A stretch of 64,000 nt of DNA, taken from contig DDIM01000001.1 in NCBI GenBank assembly GCA_002338525.1, positions 26,458-90,457 of the forward strand, read 5' to 3'. How positions within the stretch are numbered: the stretch's first letter is position 1; every line of letters begins with the position of its first letter. Source of the DNA: Micavibrio sp. UBA1850. Its GTDB lineage: Bacteria > Pseudomonadota > Alphaproteobacteria > Micavibrionales > Micavibrionaceae. Both the position numbers and the translations under genes were made by a program. Below, in pieces: positions 27,144 to 35,869 of the stretch. The notes below the pieces were generated by a model. The model had not been told where the DNA came from and ran no database searches. It saw nothing but the letters and a program-made list of their open reading frames with translations.

Positions 27144-27602
27144 ATGGCACTAGCAATCAGACTGTCTCGCGGGGGACGTAAAAATAGACCTCATTACTCA
27201 ATTGTTGTTGCAGATTCACGTAAACCACGTGATGGTCGCTTCATCGAAAAAGTTGGAACTTACAACCCACTTCTTGAAAAAGGTGACGAGCGTCGCGTAA
27301 CATTAAATGGCGAGCGCATCACATACTGGTTGGGACAAGGCGCAAAAGCCTCTGACCGTGTTGCAACATTTATTGGTAAAGCGGGTCTTGCGCCAATGCC
27401 TGAGCAAAAGAAAAGTGTTCAAAAAGCACAGCCTAAAGCCAAAGCTCAAGAGCGCCTAAGAGAAAAAGAAGAAAAAGCAGCCGCTGCTGCTGAAGCTGCA
27501 AAAGAAGCAGAAGAAGCCGCAAAAGCAGCTGCCGAAGCGCCTGCAGAAGACGCACCAGCTGAAGAAGATGCTGCTGCCTCTGAGGAGACAAAAGCTGAGT
27601 AA
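27144..27602 (+). CDS. rpsP: 30S ribosomal protein S16 with acidic Ala-rich tail
   Basis: A 152-residue protein. Residues 1-80 are the canonical S16 domain (MALAIRLSRGGRKNRPHYSI, DGRFIEKVGTYNP). Residues about 90-152 form an Ala/Glu/Lys-rich extension suited to a long helix, nearly doubling the usual length of 80-90. Similar tails occur in alphaproteobacterial S16. AAAAGGAGA before the ATG is a strong ribosome-binding site. The 3' end carries GAGGAG (27582-27587), which may serve the overlapping rimM. Confidence 0.95.
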   Translation: MALAIRLSRGGRKNRPHYSIVVADSRKPRDGRFIEKVGTYNPLLEKGDERRVTLNGERITYWLGQGAKASDRVATFIGKAGLAPMPEQKKSVQKAQPKAKAQERLREKEEKAAAAAEAAKEAEEAAKAAAEAPAEDAPAEEDAAASEETKAE

Positions 27603-28173
27603 GCATATAATTGATAACAGCCCCTCTCCATCACGTGGGGGGGCTGACATCACCGCGCTCAATAGCGCAGACGACCGCCTATGCGTTGCCAAAATTACAA
27701 CCGCACATGGCATTAAAGGCTTTGTAAAACTAAAAGTCTTCACTGAAATTCCCAAAGATATTGAAAACTATAACCCGTTATACACATCAAATACGGGGTC
27801 TGACACGCTCACACTTACGCTTAAAAACGCTATAAAAGGTGGCTGGGTGGCAAGTATTGACGGCATCACAGACCGAAACCGCGCCGAAGAGCTTCGTAAT
27901 ACCGAGTTATTTATTAACCGCACGTCTCTGCCCGAAAAAGAAGATGATGAATTCTATTATGACGAGCTTATAAACATGGTGGTTCTAGACAATGACAACC
28001 AAGAATTTGGATATGTGGTCTCTGTACAAGATTTTGGGGCCGGCGATTTGCTCGAGATAAAACCTAAGGCAGGGAAAACGTTCTTTTTTCCGCTCAACCC
28101 AAATACCTGCCCAACAATTGATACAGACAATAAAACGATTCAAACAGTTGATATTGAAGACTATATCTTCTAA
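27568..28173 (+). CDS. rimM: Ribosome maturation factor RimM
   Basis: A 201-residue frame. RimM binds S19 and helps 30S head maturation. The N-terminal beta-barrel starts at DRLCVAKITTAHGIKGFVKL, and the PRC-barrel has EFYYDELINMVVLDND and GYVVSVQDFGAGDLLEIK. The only ATG in frame, 27568, lies 35 bp inside rpsP and has only a weak GAAGAAG before it. CTG 27595 has GAGGAG seven bases upstream and would give LSKHIIDNSPSP as the N-terminus, so a CTG start is likely. Coordinates here use the ATG. trmD follows after 18 bp. Confidence 0.9.
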   Translation: MLLPLRRQKLSKHIIDNSPSPSRGGADITALNSADDRLCVAKITTAHGIKGFVKLKVFTEIPKDIENYNPLYTSNTGSDTLTLTLKNAIKGGWVASIDGITDRNRAEELRNTELFINRTSLPEKEDDEFYYDELINMVVLDNDNQEFGYVVSVQDFGAGDLLEIKPKAGKTFFFPLNPNTCPTIDTDNKTIQTVDIEDYIF

Positions 28174-28191
28174 GCCAAGGAGTCCTTCGTT

Positions 28192-28881
28192 ATGACATGG
28201 CACGTAAACTTATTAACATTATTTCCTGAGATGTTTCCTGGCTCCCTCGGCCAGTCTTTGAGCGGCAGAGCCCTAGAAAAAGGCGCGTGGAGCTATAAGG
28301 CGCTCAACATTCGTGACTTTGCAACAGACAACCATAAGACGGTTGACGACACCCCTTTTGGCGGCGGCGCAGGCATGGTCATGCGCGCAGATATTATTGA
28401 AAAAGCACTGCTTTCGCTTCCAAAACAAGGCAAAAAGATATACATGAGCCCCCGCGGCAAGCCACTTACACAAAAAAAAGTAATCGAGCTTACACAACAA
28501 GACACACTCACAATATTATGTGGTCGTTATGAGGGCGTAGACCAGCGTCTGCTTGAAGCCCATGATTTTGAGGAGGTCAGCATTGGTGATTACGTGCTCT
28601 CAGGCGGCGAACCTGCGGCCCTTATTATGATGGATGCGTGTATACGTCTGCTTGATGGCGTAATGGGCAACGCGCATACGCCAGACGAGGAAAGCTTTTC
28701 AAACGGTCTGTTGGAGTACCCTCACTATACGAAGCCGGACCCATGGGTTGACGCGCAAGGGCAAGCCCATTCAGTCCCCGAAATACTAAAATCAGGTCAT
28801 CACAAAAACATCGCTCAATGGCGTTTAGAACAATCAGAAGCCCTGACCCAAAAGCGACGCCCTGATTTACTTAAAAAATAG
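28192..28881 (+). CDS. trmD: tRNA (guanine-N1-)-methyltransferase TrmD
   Basis: A 229-residue SPOUT enzyme that methylates G37 of tRNAs next to the anticodon, preventing frameshifts. Signatures visible: LLTLFPEMFPGSL, TVDDTPFGGGAGMVMR, LCGRYEGVDQRLLE and the knotted SAM site SIGDYVLSGGEPAAL. The C-terminal domain has EYPHYTKPDPW. AAGGAG precedes the start. Last gene of ffh-rpsP-rimM-trmD; rplS follows with its own promoter. Confidence 0.96.
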   Translation: MTWHVNLLTLFPEMFPGSLGQSLSGRALEKGAWSYKALNIRDFATDNHKTVDDTPFGGGAGMVMRADIIEKALLSLPKQGKKIYMSPRGKPLTQKKVIELTQQDTLTILCGRYEGVDQRLLEAHDFEEVSIGDYVLSGGEPAALIMMDACIRLLDGVMGNAHTPDEESFSNGLLEYPHYTKPDPWVDAQGQAHSVPEILKSGHHKNIAQWRLEQSEALTQKRRPDLLKK

Positions 28882-28891
28882 CAAAAAACCC

Positions 28892-28919
28892 TTGCAAAGA
28901 CTGTTGTTTTCAATATATA
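28892..28919 (+). promoter_or_regulatory. Predicted promoter of rplS
   Basis: TTGCAA (28892-28897) and TATATA (28914-28919) with a 16-base spacer lie between trmD and rplS. The predicted 5' untranslated region of about 107 bases contains no clear hairpin, so I do not claim a leader structure. Confidence 0.45.
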
Positions 28920-29033
28920 AAGCACGCAAGTAAAAATCTTGGTTTTTATAAAAAGATAAACGAACCGCCGGCGACGCAAATAAGTGTGAAACTGAAATCG
29001 GGTTCTGATAAAAGACGATAGAAAGATAAAACA

Positions 29034-29432
29034 ATGAATACATTAGAAAAATTCGAAGCAAAACAAAAAGAAGCGCTTCTAGAAAACGCAAATATTCCAG
29101 AATTTGACGCTGGTGATACAGTAAAAGTAAACGTTAAAATTCGTGAAGGAACACGTGAACGTGTTCAAACATACGAAGGCGTATGTATTGCTCGTAAAGG
29201 AACAGGCATGCAAGCCAACTTTACAGTTCGTAAAATCAGCTTTGGTGAAGGTGTTGAAAGAACATTCGCCCTCCTGTCTCCTCGTATCGACAGCATCGAA
29301 CTTGTCCGTCGTGGTTCAGTTCGTCGTGCAAAACTTTACTACCTTCGTGACCGTCAAGGTAAATCAGCTCGTATTTCAGAGCGTACAACAGGTCACGGCA
29401 TCGAGAAAAAAGCTCCGAAAGCAAAAAAATAA
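29034..29432 (+). CDS. rplS: 50S ribosomal protein L19
   Basis: A 132-residue protein at the 30S-50S interface. FDAGDTVKVNVKIREGTRER and GSVRRAKLYYLRDRQGKSAR are diagnostic. The C-terminal basic tail (GHGIEKKAPKAKK) is slightly longer than in E. coli. It is separated from trmD by 152 bp with a promoter, whereas in many bacteria the two abut. A terminator follows. Confidence 0.96.
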   Translation: MNTLEKFEAKQKEALLENANIPEFDAGDTVKVNVKIREGTRERVQTYEGVCIARKGTGMQANFTVRKISFGEGVERTFALLSPRIDSIELVRRGSVRRAKLYYLRDRQGKSARISERTTGHGIEKKAPKAKK

Positions 29433-29462
29433 GACTTTCTGCTTAACCATAATATTACGAAG

Positions 29463-29492
29463 AGCCTCACATAATTATGTTGAGGCTTTTTT
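29463..29492 (+). terminator. Rho-independent terminator of rplS
   Basis: AGCCTCA (29463-29469) pairs with TGAGGCT (29481-29487); the inner ACATAATTATGT extends the stem. A run of T follows to 29492. Confidence 0.88.
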
Positions 29493-29522
29493 ATTACCTA
29501 TAGAGTTGCTAGACTACGCCCC

Positions 29523-30206
29523 ATGGACGAGATAATCACAAAATACGATATTAGAGGCGATGAAACGCTACAAAAATACTGGGTCCCGATCCGCCAAAAA
29601 ATTTGGCATCGTATCGAAAATTACGGCGCAAATGTTAATGATTATGGCGCAAACACCCTCGCCCCTCATCTCACGCGCATTGCACAAGACAGCCACGATT
29701 TTTTAATTTACCTAGGGCACCCCGAGCATGTTGCAGCGAATTTCTATGACGCCATCAAAATAAGCGATTTGGGAAAGACCCACGATGATTTTGATGTCCA
29801 CATTTGGAAACTACCGTCCAAGCCAACGCCAGAGCAACGCATTGAAAAGCGCCTTCATACGTTGAGAGGCTTGGACATGTTAAAGTCTTATCTTAAAGAT
29901 ACGCCACAAGAGCTGTTAGAGCACCCCCATATCACAAGCGTGATCCCTGCGCATATAAACGACCACCACACGCCATTGAGCCAAAACCCTCTAATGGGTG
30001 AGATGATGGAAATTGCCTGCCTCGTCGACGCTTATGACGGCGATATGGACAATAAAAAGATAACGCATGGCGGTGGACAGTCCCGCACAGCAGAAGAAGA
30101 GTTTGAACGCCTCCGCGCGCCCTCACCTGATGACAAATATCATGGCTATTTTAGATCTGAACTCGTTGATCAATATCAGGACTTTCGCCTCAAATTCAGA
30201 CCATAA
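29523..30206 (+). CDS. HD-GYP-like protein with altered metal motif
   Basis: A 227-residue helical protein. ISDLGKTHDD, then KPTPEQRIEKRLHTLRGLDM, HPHITSVIPAHINDHHTPLS and IACLVDAYDGDMDN follow the order of HD-GYP phosphodiesterase elements (HDIGK, Lys-Pro, later HH and D). The first metal pair HD is replaced by SD and the HHE..DGxGYP stretch is degenerate (NDHHTPLSQNP), so cyclic-di-GMP cleavage is doubtful. A metal-dependent enzyme of the wider HD group, or a binding-only receptor, is possible. There is no signal peptide or receiver domain. It lies 30 bp after the rplS terminator. Confidence 0.6.
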   Translation: MDEIITKYDIRGDETLQKYWVPIRQKIWHRIENYGANVNDYGANTLAPHLTRIAQDSHDFLIYLGHPEHVAANFYDAIKISDLGKTHDDFDVHIWKLPSKPTPEQRIEKRLHTLRGLDMLKSYLKDTPQELLEHPHITSVIPAHINDHHTPLSQNPLMGEMMEIACLVDAYDGDMDNKKITHGGGQSRTAEEEFERLRAPSPDDKYHGYFRSELVDQYQDFRLKFRP

Positions 30207-30236
30207 GCCCATCACAACAATATTAGCGCATAAAAA

Positions 30237-30260
30237 AAAAGCCCCTTAAAAGGGGCTTTT
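30237..30260. terminator. Bidirectional terminator between the HD-like gene and the pilin gene
   Basis: AAAAGCCCCTT pairs with AAGGGGCTTTT around two bases. The A-run on one side and T-run on the other let it end transcripts from both directions, including the minus-strand pilus block. Confidence 0.9.
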
Positions 30261-30283
30261 CAAATTCATATCAGCTTAGGCAA

Positions 30284-31042
30284 TTAGCCTTGGATACGCA
30301 TGTACAAAGAACAATCAGTCTGTGAAGACGCTGTTGAGTATATGCCTGTCGGAGTACCGTCATCCGTACAACCATTAGCAACACCAGCACCAAGAACAGA
30401 TCCTGTATTTGGCGCACCATCATCAATTTTAGTATCTAAACGTGATGCTTCAAGTGGTGTTAGAACGTTCGTCGCACCAATGGCTCCGCCTAAATCACCA
30501 ACAGCGACATAGTGTCCTGCTGTTGGAGCAGCAGCAGCTGTGATAGCCGGCATGTCAGCACCAGCACCTGTTGCTGTGTAACCTACACGAAGTCCACCAT
30601 CAATTTGGAATTCAGGGTGTGACTCGCCCAAAGCAACGGCTGCAGCGCTAGGTGTTACGCCACCCATAATGTCAGAAGCTGAAAGCTGCGCCCAAAATGC
30701 CGCACCATCATCTGCAATGTTTACCGCTACGCCCGGGGCTCTTTCTAAATGACCGTTTGAGCTAGCAGGCACAATGTTACATGGTGCTTGGTTACAGTTT
30801 TTAATTCTGTTTGCAGCATTTGTAATATCACCTGGAAAAGCATTATATGCATCACGGAATGTAGATACCGCACTGTCAACGCCTTTAAGTTGAGATACAC
30901 CAGCAGAAACTTCTGCGTTAGCAATAAGCTCTTGCCCTTTCAAAATCCCACCGATCAACAGACCGATGATGATCATAACGATCGCAAGTTCAACAAGCGT
31001 AAAACCGCCTTCTGTCTTGCTGTTTAATGTTTTTGTATTCAT
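30284..31042 (-). CDS. Type IV major-pilin-like prepilin
   Basis: A 252-residue type IV prepilin. The class III signal is TEGGFTLVELAIVMIIIGLL, with cleavage expected after Gly before Phe and Glu at +5 of the mature protein. A 12-residue leader precedes it. The globular domain has paired Cys (CNQAPC and CTDD...TDCS), likely two disulfides, the latter a C-terminal D-loop. AGGAG stands before the ATG and a good promoter lies 67-95 bp upstream. It is the last gene of the MSHA-like block but probably has separate, strong expression. It is the best candidate for the major pilin, larger than typical MshA. Confidence 0.85.
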   Translation of the reverse strand: MNTKTLNSKTEGGFTLVELAIVMIIIGLLIGGILKGQELIANAEVSAGVSQLKGVDSAVSTFRDAYNAFPGDITNAANRIKNCNQAPCNIVPASSNGHLERAPGVAVNIADDGAAFWAQLSASDIMGGVTPSAAAVALGESHPEFQIDGGLRVGYTATGAGADMPAITAAAAPTAGHYVAVGDLGGAIGATNVLTPLEASRLDTKIDDGAPNTGSVLGAGVANGCTDDGTPTGIYSTASSQTDCSLYMRIQG

Positions 31043-31108
31043 AGTAATAGACTCCTAAAGAAAATTTAAATTTAACACGCTGCGAATCGGTACCCACAAC
31101 ACACGTAG

Positions 31109-31137
31109 ATAATACATGATTTTAAATGCATATCCAA
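31109..31137 (-). promoter_or_regulatory. Predicted promoter of the pilin gene
   Basis: On the minus strand TTGGAT (31137-31132) and TATTAT (31114-31109) are spaced by 17 bases, a good sigma-70 match. The same stretch also satisfies a loose GG-N10-GC pattern of sigma-54 (TGGGATTGGATATGCA), but weakly. The predicted leader is about 60 bases. A separate promoter here would allow higher pilin expression than the rest of the block. Confidence 0.5.
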
Positions 31138-31240
31138 TCCCACTATACATGGCACACTCCATAATCATATGAAATTTATTAATATTTTATAAACATAACT
31201 AGTCAAACACACAAAATGGTCAGTCATGATTATAAAGTGG

Positions 31241-32257
31241 CTAGCGATATGCAGATGGCGTTTTCCCGACCAGCTCTTTAAAGACACGGTTAAATGTCGT
31301 CAATGAATTAAACCCAACCTCTTGCGCGATAACTTGTGCCTCAGCATTGGTTTGCTTCAATAAAAGCTTCGCCTCTTCTACGCGATAACGATTGAGTAAT
31401 TGCGGAACAGTTTCTTGATACTGCTGATTGACAAGCTGTGACACAACCGTCTCCGAGACATCTAATTCGCGCGCAAGATCTTTACGCCCATATTGTGGCT
31501 CTTGATACACACGATCTTCTTCTAGCAATATAATTAAGGCGTCGACAAGAACACGGTTTTTCATATTTTTCGGATCGCGACTTCTTCGCTCCTTTATAAT
31601 CACAGCTTGCGGATATATACGAAATAAACTCGTCGAGGCAAGGTAGACAAACCCCAAACCTAAGATATTTCTTGATAAAACCCAATCAGATACAGACATG
31701 AGATTGGTAACAAGAAGAAGCGTACAAAGCAGAAAAACGACATTGACTAAAACAAGACAAATAATGAGCCAATAGCGCGCCTGACCTGACTTTCTATCAC
31801 TTCGAACATTTTGCAACAATTTGCGTTTTCCAAATAAAAACACCATTAATAAAGACAGGCCGCCAGACAGCATGCCCAAGATAAAAATAAACGCGATTTC
31901 ATCTAGATAATGTCCTAAAGTAAAAGCAATTACGGGTAGTAATAAAACGAGATACGCCTGCTTTTTGGGTGTCGTTTGTATATGGGCAATTTGCAAAATC
32001 AAAAGGTAACTTAGGCTCGGCAGTAAAAACCATATAAGCCACGAAAAGCCTGTCGCATAAGACCAGCCAATCTTTTCAAACACAGGGAAGGCAAAGTCAT
32101 AAAAAAATCCCAACAAAAGAACCATAAAATAAACAATGGCCAAGCCTGCACGCGAAAGGCGCCCTGCCCTAAACCACATGTATACAAGCGCATATAATGA
32201 TTGAGCCACGCCTAAAAGCGAGACAAGTTGCGTAGATGTGAATAAGATTGGATCCAT
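31241..32257 (-). CDS. AraC-type regulator with N-terminal membrane domain
   Basis: A 338-residue protein. Residues 1-220 carry about seven hydrophobic helices (for example LAIVYFMVLLLGFFYDFAF and IICLVLVNVVFLLCTLLLV). The last 110 residues form an AraC/XylS DNA-binding domain with two helix-turn-helices: GRKDLARELDVSETVVSQLV and AQVIAQEVGFNSLTTFNRVF, ending KTPSAYR. Such membrane-embedded AraC proteins are thought to sense a signal in or across the membrane and act on DNA directly. Lying between the pilus genes and the pilin promoter, it is a good candidate for a regulator of the pilin gene; this is inference from position. Confidence 0.85.
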   Translation of the reverse strand: MDPILFTSTQLVSLLGVAQSLYALVYMWFRAGRLSRAGLAIVYFMVLLLGFFYDFAFPVFEKIGWSYATGFSWLIWFLLPSLSYLLILQIAHIQTTPKKQAYLVLLLPVIAFTLGHYLDEIAFIFILGMLSGGLSLLMVFLFGKRKLLQNVRSDRKSGQARYWLIICLVLVNVVFLLCTLLLVTNLMSVSDWVLSRNILGLGFVYLASTSLFRIYPQAVIIKERRSRDPKNMKNRVLVDALIILLEEDRVYQEPQYGRKDLARELDVSETVVSQLVNQQYQETVPQLLNRYRVEEAKLLLKQTNAEAQVIAQEVGFNSLTTFNRVFKELVGKTPSAYR

Positions 32258-32304
32258 TACTATTATTTTAGCCTTGATAAAAAACTATGTTGAAGAAAGC
32301 GTTA

Positions 32305-33042
32305 TTATTGCCCCTCGCACAAAGGATCTAATGACTTCTCCTCTTCGCTCAATAAACGGTTACATATATAATCAACCATAAAATTAATCTCGTTTGGGTG
32401 CATACCCTCGTGCCCACCTTGCAAAAGCCCCCTCATAAACGAGTAGGATGCGTCTTTTTCCCCCATTTGCAATTGTACAAAAGCAGGCATTTGCGCCGTC
32501 CACGCTGGCATGCCGTCTTTATATAAAGCAGAAAGCTTATAGGCAAGCTCAAGCGCTCGGTCATAATCCTCCACCTGAAATCGCGCCATATAAACAGCAT
32601 GCGCTAGCCAACGCCATTTTTCTCCCTTAGATGAATTGCCTACCATTTCTAAATAATCGACAATCGGGCCTAACTTCTTAGGATCTTGGGACGCGCCAAA
32701 CAGATAGGACGCGATAAAAGGAATATAGTTAGATTCGGGATCTAATTCATTTTGCAAAAAAAACCAACGAGAAAGACGTTCAAAATTATAATCCTTAAGG
32801 GCTGTCGTTTTACCGCCATACTCACCAAAATTTTGTATCATTCCCCCATACACACGATACGCAAACGCCTTATCCCCAAGAAACTGAACTTGGGAAGCCC
32901 TAAGCGTTGGCACATTTGGAACTGTTTCAGGAAAAGATAAAATAGGGCGAATACTAAAGGATACAAAAATTTGCAAAATAACAGCTGCAAAAAATACGCC
33001 GTATAGAACATGCTCTCCTTTTTTATAAAATGCATCTGCCAT
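32305..33042 (-). CDS. Membrane-anchored helical-repeat protein, possible PilG-like partner
   Basis: A 245-residue protein with one N-terminal transmembrane helix (YGVFFAAVILQIFVSFSI) and a periplasmic helical domain with TPR-like spacing (WRWLAHAVYMARFQVEDYDR, LELAYKLSALYKDG). No catalytic motif is visible. It starts 17 bp after the ABC permease gene and belongs to the same transcript. In the Myxococcus pilGHI set, PilG is an anchored partner of the ABC transporter PilH/PilI needed for pilus assembly; this protein occupies the equivalent place. The homology itself is not established by eye. Confidence 0.6.
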   Translation of the reverse strand: MADAFYKKGEHVLYGVFFAAVILQIFVSFSIRPILSFPETVPNVPTLRASQVQFLGDKAFAYRVYGGMIQNFGEYGGKTTALKDYNFERLSRWFFLQNELDPESNYIPFIASYLFGASQDPKKLGPIVDYLEMVGNSSKGEKWRWLAHAVYMARFQVEDYDRALELAYKLSALYKDGMPAWTAQMPAFVQLQMGEKDASYSFMRGLLQGGHEGMHPNEINFMVDYICNRLLSEEEKSLDPLCEGQ

Positions 33043-33059
33043 AACATGCCCCCTTGGCG

Positions 33060-33818
33060 TTAAAACTGCCGGCGTACAAAGTCAATCATAGATGCACAGC
33101 TTAGCACGCAGACAAAAATCATACCTTGAACGGTCACAAGAACAAAACCTATGTCTTGGGAACCATATAAAAGCCACGATGATTGCGTCATTAAATCAAG
33201 ACGAGGTACAAATAAAGAGACCGTTTTTACAATATTCGACATAACCTCATACGAGCCAAAATGATGAACGTTTGTGACAATGCCTATAAGTTGACCAATT
33301 AAACGGGATAAAACATAAAAAGCAAATGTGACTATTGTCGCCGATACTGGTGTATTGAGCGCCATTGCAAAAAATAACGCCGCGGCTGCCATGATACTTA
33401 GCTCAATAAAGAAACTATAAGCCCATAAAAGATAACTCGCCGATACATATGTTTTTCCAACAGCATATACAGCAAGCCCCACTACAATCGAAAAGAAAGC
33501 ACACAATATTATTAAGGCCAATAGGTAAGAGCCGATAAAGTTCTTACGCCCTACGGGGCGGGATAGAAGATATTCAATATCCTTATTATCAAATGATTTT
33601 CGAATAAAGAAAATCACAAACAAAACGACACCAAATACAAAAAGAAGGCGTAGAACGCTTGCGACATATACAAGGACGAATTGATCTTGTTCAACGACGG
33701 CCGAGCCACCAAAAAAATAAGACAAAGAAACGACAAGAGCCATGGCAGCAAGCAGAGAATATATTAGCTTGTCACGCATTGCCGCCAACAACACATACTT
33801 AACAATCGTTAAACTCAT
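33060..33818 (-). CDS. ABC-2 type transporter permease in the pilus operon
   Basis: A 252-residue membrane protein with about six helices (for example LIYSLLAAMALVVSLSYFF, LRLLFVFGVVLFVIFFIRK, AFFSIVVGLAVYAVG). The cytoplasmic loop NKDIEYLLSRPVGRKNFIGS is the typical coupling segment of ABC-2 permeases. Its ATPase partner is very probably the gene at 40611-41348 in the same block, as no other ABC ATPase is in the window. The arrangement is like PilI of Myxococcus. Substrate unknown. Confidence 0.72.
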   Translation of the reverse strand: MSLTIVKYVLLAAMRDKLIYSLLAAMALVVSLSYFFGGSAVVEQDQFVLVYVASVLRLLFVFGVVLFVIFFIRKSFDNKDIEYLLSRPVGRKNFIGSYLLALIILCAFFSIVVGLAVYAVGKTYVSASYLLWAYSFFIELSIMAAAALFFAMALNTPVSATIVTFAFYVLSRLIGQLIGIVTNVHHFGSYEVMSNIVKTVSLFVPRLDLMTQSSWLLYGSQDIGFVLVTVQGMIFVCVLSCASMIDFVRRQF

Positions 33819-33851
33819 CTAAAACCTCATCAGATATAATCTAAAATTAGA

Positions 33852-35744
33852 TTACATCTTAAATGGGCGACGGTCTCTTGCAAAGCTCTTATAAAGGTCT
33901 TTATCTGTTTGATGAACAGAATCTTTACCAGACTCCAAAATTGTAGACTTAATAAAGATCACAAGTTCTGTTTTTGAAACTGAGTCACCCTGTGTTCTAA
34001 ATAGGCTTCCGAAAACAGGAAGCTCACCAAGAACTGGAATGGCTTCTTGACTAGAGTCATTTCGATCTTCAAGCAATCCGCCAAGAACAGCAACTTCACC
34101 AGAGTTCATACGTAACACTGAGTCAATTTCTTGTACGTTAATTTGAGGAACGTTTGAAACCACTCCTGTAACACCAGCAAGCGCAACGCCTGGGTCAGGA
34201 ATAAAGTCTGTAATCCTTGTGATTGTAGGGCGAACCTGCATCGTAATCGAGTTATTGTCCAAATTGATTGTAGGCAACACATTCACCAACACACCTTCTG
34301 GAACATTTCGAATCTTTGAGTCAACATCAACAGAACGCGCAGAATTTTGTGTTCCGTCAGTCACGTTAACGTCAAGCTCAAAATAAACCGTGTTCTGCGC
34401 AACGTTAAGAGCCGCTGGCTGATTGTTCAAGACTGTAACACGAGGACTCGCAAGCGCCTTCACTGTTCCAAAACGTGAGATTGCATCAACGATAGCTGAA
34501 ATATCACCTGATGTGTAAGAGATGAACGCTTCATTGGCAGCAGCCCCACCCGATAACGTTGGCGCAGCAAATCCTACACCCGATGTTGCAGCATCTCTAA
34601 ATCCAATATCAAAATTACCACTAAACACATCAGCGTCCCAGTTGATCCCTGTTGAAAACTCATCCAATAAAGTCACTTCTAAAATCTTTGCTTCAATCAA
34701 AACTTGTGACGTGACAGACTTTTCCAAATCATCCAAATAAGCACTTACCTTTTCATGCATACGCTCATTGGCATATACAGAAACCATACCGGCTTGACGG
34801 TTTATTGAAAACGCTGGTTCAAAGTTAACCTCATTTTCATCTGACGCCCCCGCATTAGATGAAGGAAGCGCACCCACTGAAAGTGTCACATTCGGCGCTT
34901 GAACAATGGGAGGTTGCGTTTGATCTTGTCCAGGTGATGGCAATGGCGAACCACTAATATCAGACTCGTTAACTGCGTCAACGGCAACCACTGGTGCCTG
35001 AGGGTTGGCTGATGCCACAGTAATTGATGGATCAGCATTCGTCGTCAAATAGTTCTGCCCGGAATTAGACAAAAGTATTTGTGAAATATTTGTGTCTAGC
35101 TCACCCCAAAAATCTGCACTCGACTTACTTGTGATCGAAAACTCAGACCCAGTATCCGCGCCCTCACCTGTTACAACAGAAATATTGTTTGAAACACTTC
35201 CGTTAGTGCCACGGATCACGGATAGATAATCAACCTTGTACGTTTCAGTATATGGCGTATCTAGCTCAACGCGCAAAATATCATCATCAAAGCTGTAACG
35301 AAGCCCTGCAATTTGTGAAATTCTCTCAATAACCATATCAAATGGACGATTACGCGCTGTAAAGATAATCGCGCCCGTAATACGAGGGTCTAACTCGACA
35401 TCATAATCAGCCTGACGCGCCAAATCATATAAAACACCCTTAAGAGGAACCTCTTGGTTCACCGCAATTGACACCAATGGCATAGGCCTCAAATTATCTG
35501 AAACAGAAGCGACATAAGATTCCAGAGGCGGAACCCCCTCACCCTCTTCTGAGAAGGATTCAAATTCAAGGTCTCTGGCTGATAGAGCGTCTCTATAGTC
35601 TTGAACATTTGCATCTAAACCACGGTCAATTTTAGTGTGGTTCGCGGTAAGATCACACCCCGAAGATATTAAAACAGCACCAAGTGCAAATAACGACACA
35701 CAGGAGCGCAATGACGATCTATTGATGAATGAACCGGAAATCAT
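33852..35744 (-). CDS. mshL: Pilus secretin, MshL/PilQ type
   Basis: A 630-residue outer-membrane secretin. The signal sequence ends ALGAVLISSGC, giving a lipoprotein with Cys30, although Ser at -3 is slightly atypical. An STN-like domain (PLKGVLYDLARQADYDVELD) is followed by N domains and a Ser/Asn-rich linker. The secretin core has VLIEAKILEVTLLDEFSTGI, the conserved RPTITRI, SGEVAVLGGLLEDR and IPVLGELPVFGSLFR. It forms the exit pore for the pilus. It follows pilU after a 125-bp gap, in which I see no clear promoter. Confidence 0.92.
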   Translation of the reverse strand: MISGSFINRSSLRSCVSLFALGAVLISSGCDLTANHTKIDRGLDANVQDYRDALSARDLEFESFSEEGEGVPPLESYVASVSDNLRPMPLVSIAVNQEVPLKGVLYDLARQADYDVELDPRITGAIIFTARNRPFDMVIERISQIAGLRYSFDDDILRVELDTPYTETYKVDYLSVIRGTNGSVSNNISVVTGEGADTGSEFSITSKSSADFWGELDTNISQILLSNSGQNYLTTNADPSITVASANPQAPVVAVDAVNESDISGSPLPSPGQDQTQPPIVQAPNVTLSVGALPSSNAGASDENEVNFEPAFSINRQAGMVSVYANERMHEKVSAYLDDLEKSVTSQVLIEAKILEVTLLDEFSTGINWDADVFSGNFDIGFRDAATSGVGFAAPTLSGGAAANEAFISYTSGDISAIVDAISRFGTVKALASPRVTVLNNQPAALNVAQNTVYFELDVNVTDGTQNSARSVDVDSKIRNVPEGVLVNVLPTINLDNNSITMQVRPTITRITDFIPDPGVALAGVTGVVSNVPQINVQEIDSVLRMNSGEVAVLGGLLEDRNDSSQEAIPVLGELPVFGSLFRTQGDSVSKTELVIFIKSTILESGKDSVHQTDKDLYKSFARDRRPFKM

Positions 35745-35869
35745 AACTGAAAAAACCTCTTAGCTAGTGCCCATATCAGGCGAGAAAAGTATAAAAATAA
35801 CAATAATTCGGAAACGAATCACACACTTATAATGCCTGTTTATTCACAATAGTGCAAGGGTCACAAAGA

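Noticed and set aside
31115..31140. Sigma-54 promoter of the pilin gene
   Set aside because: Only a loose GG-N10-GC match; a better sigma-70 pair overlaps it.
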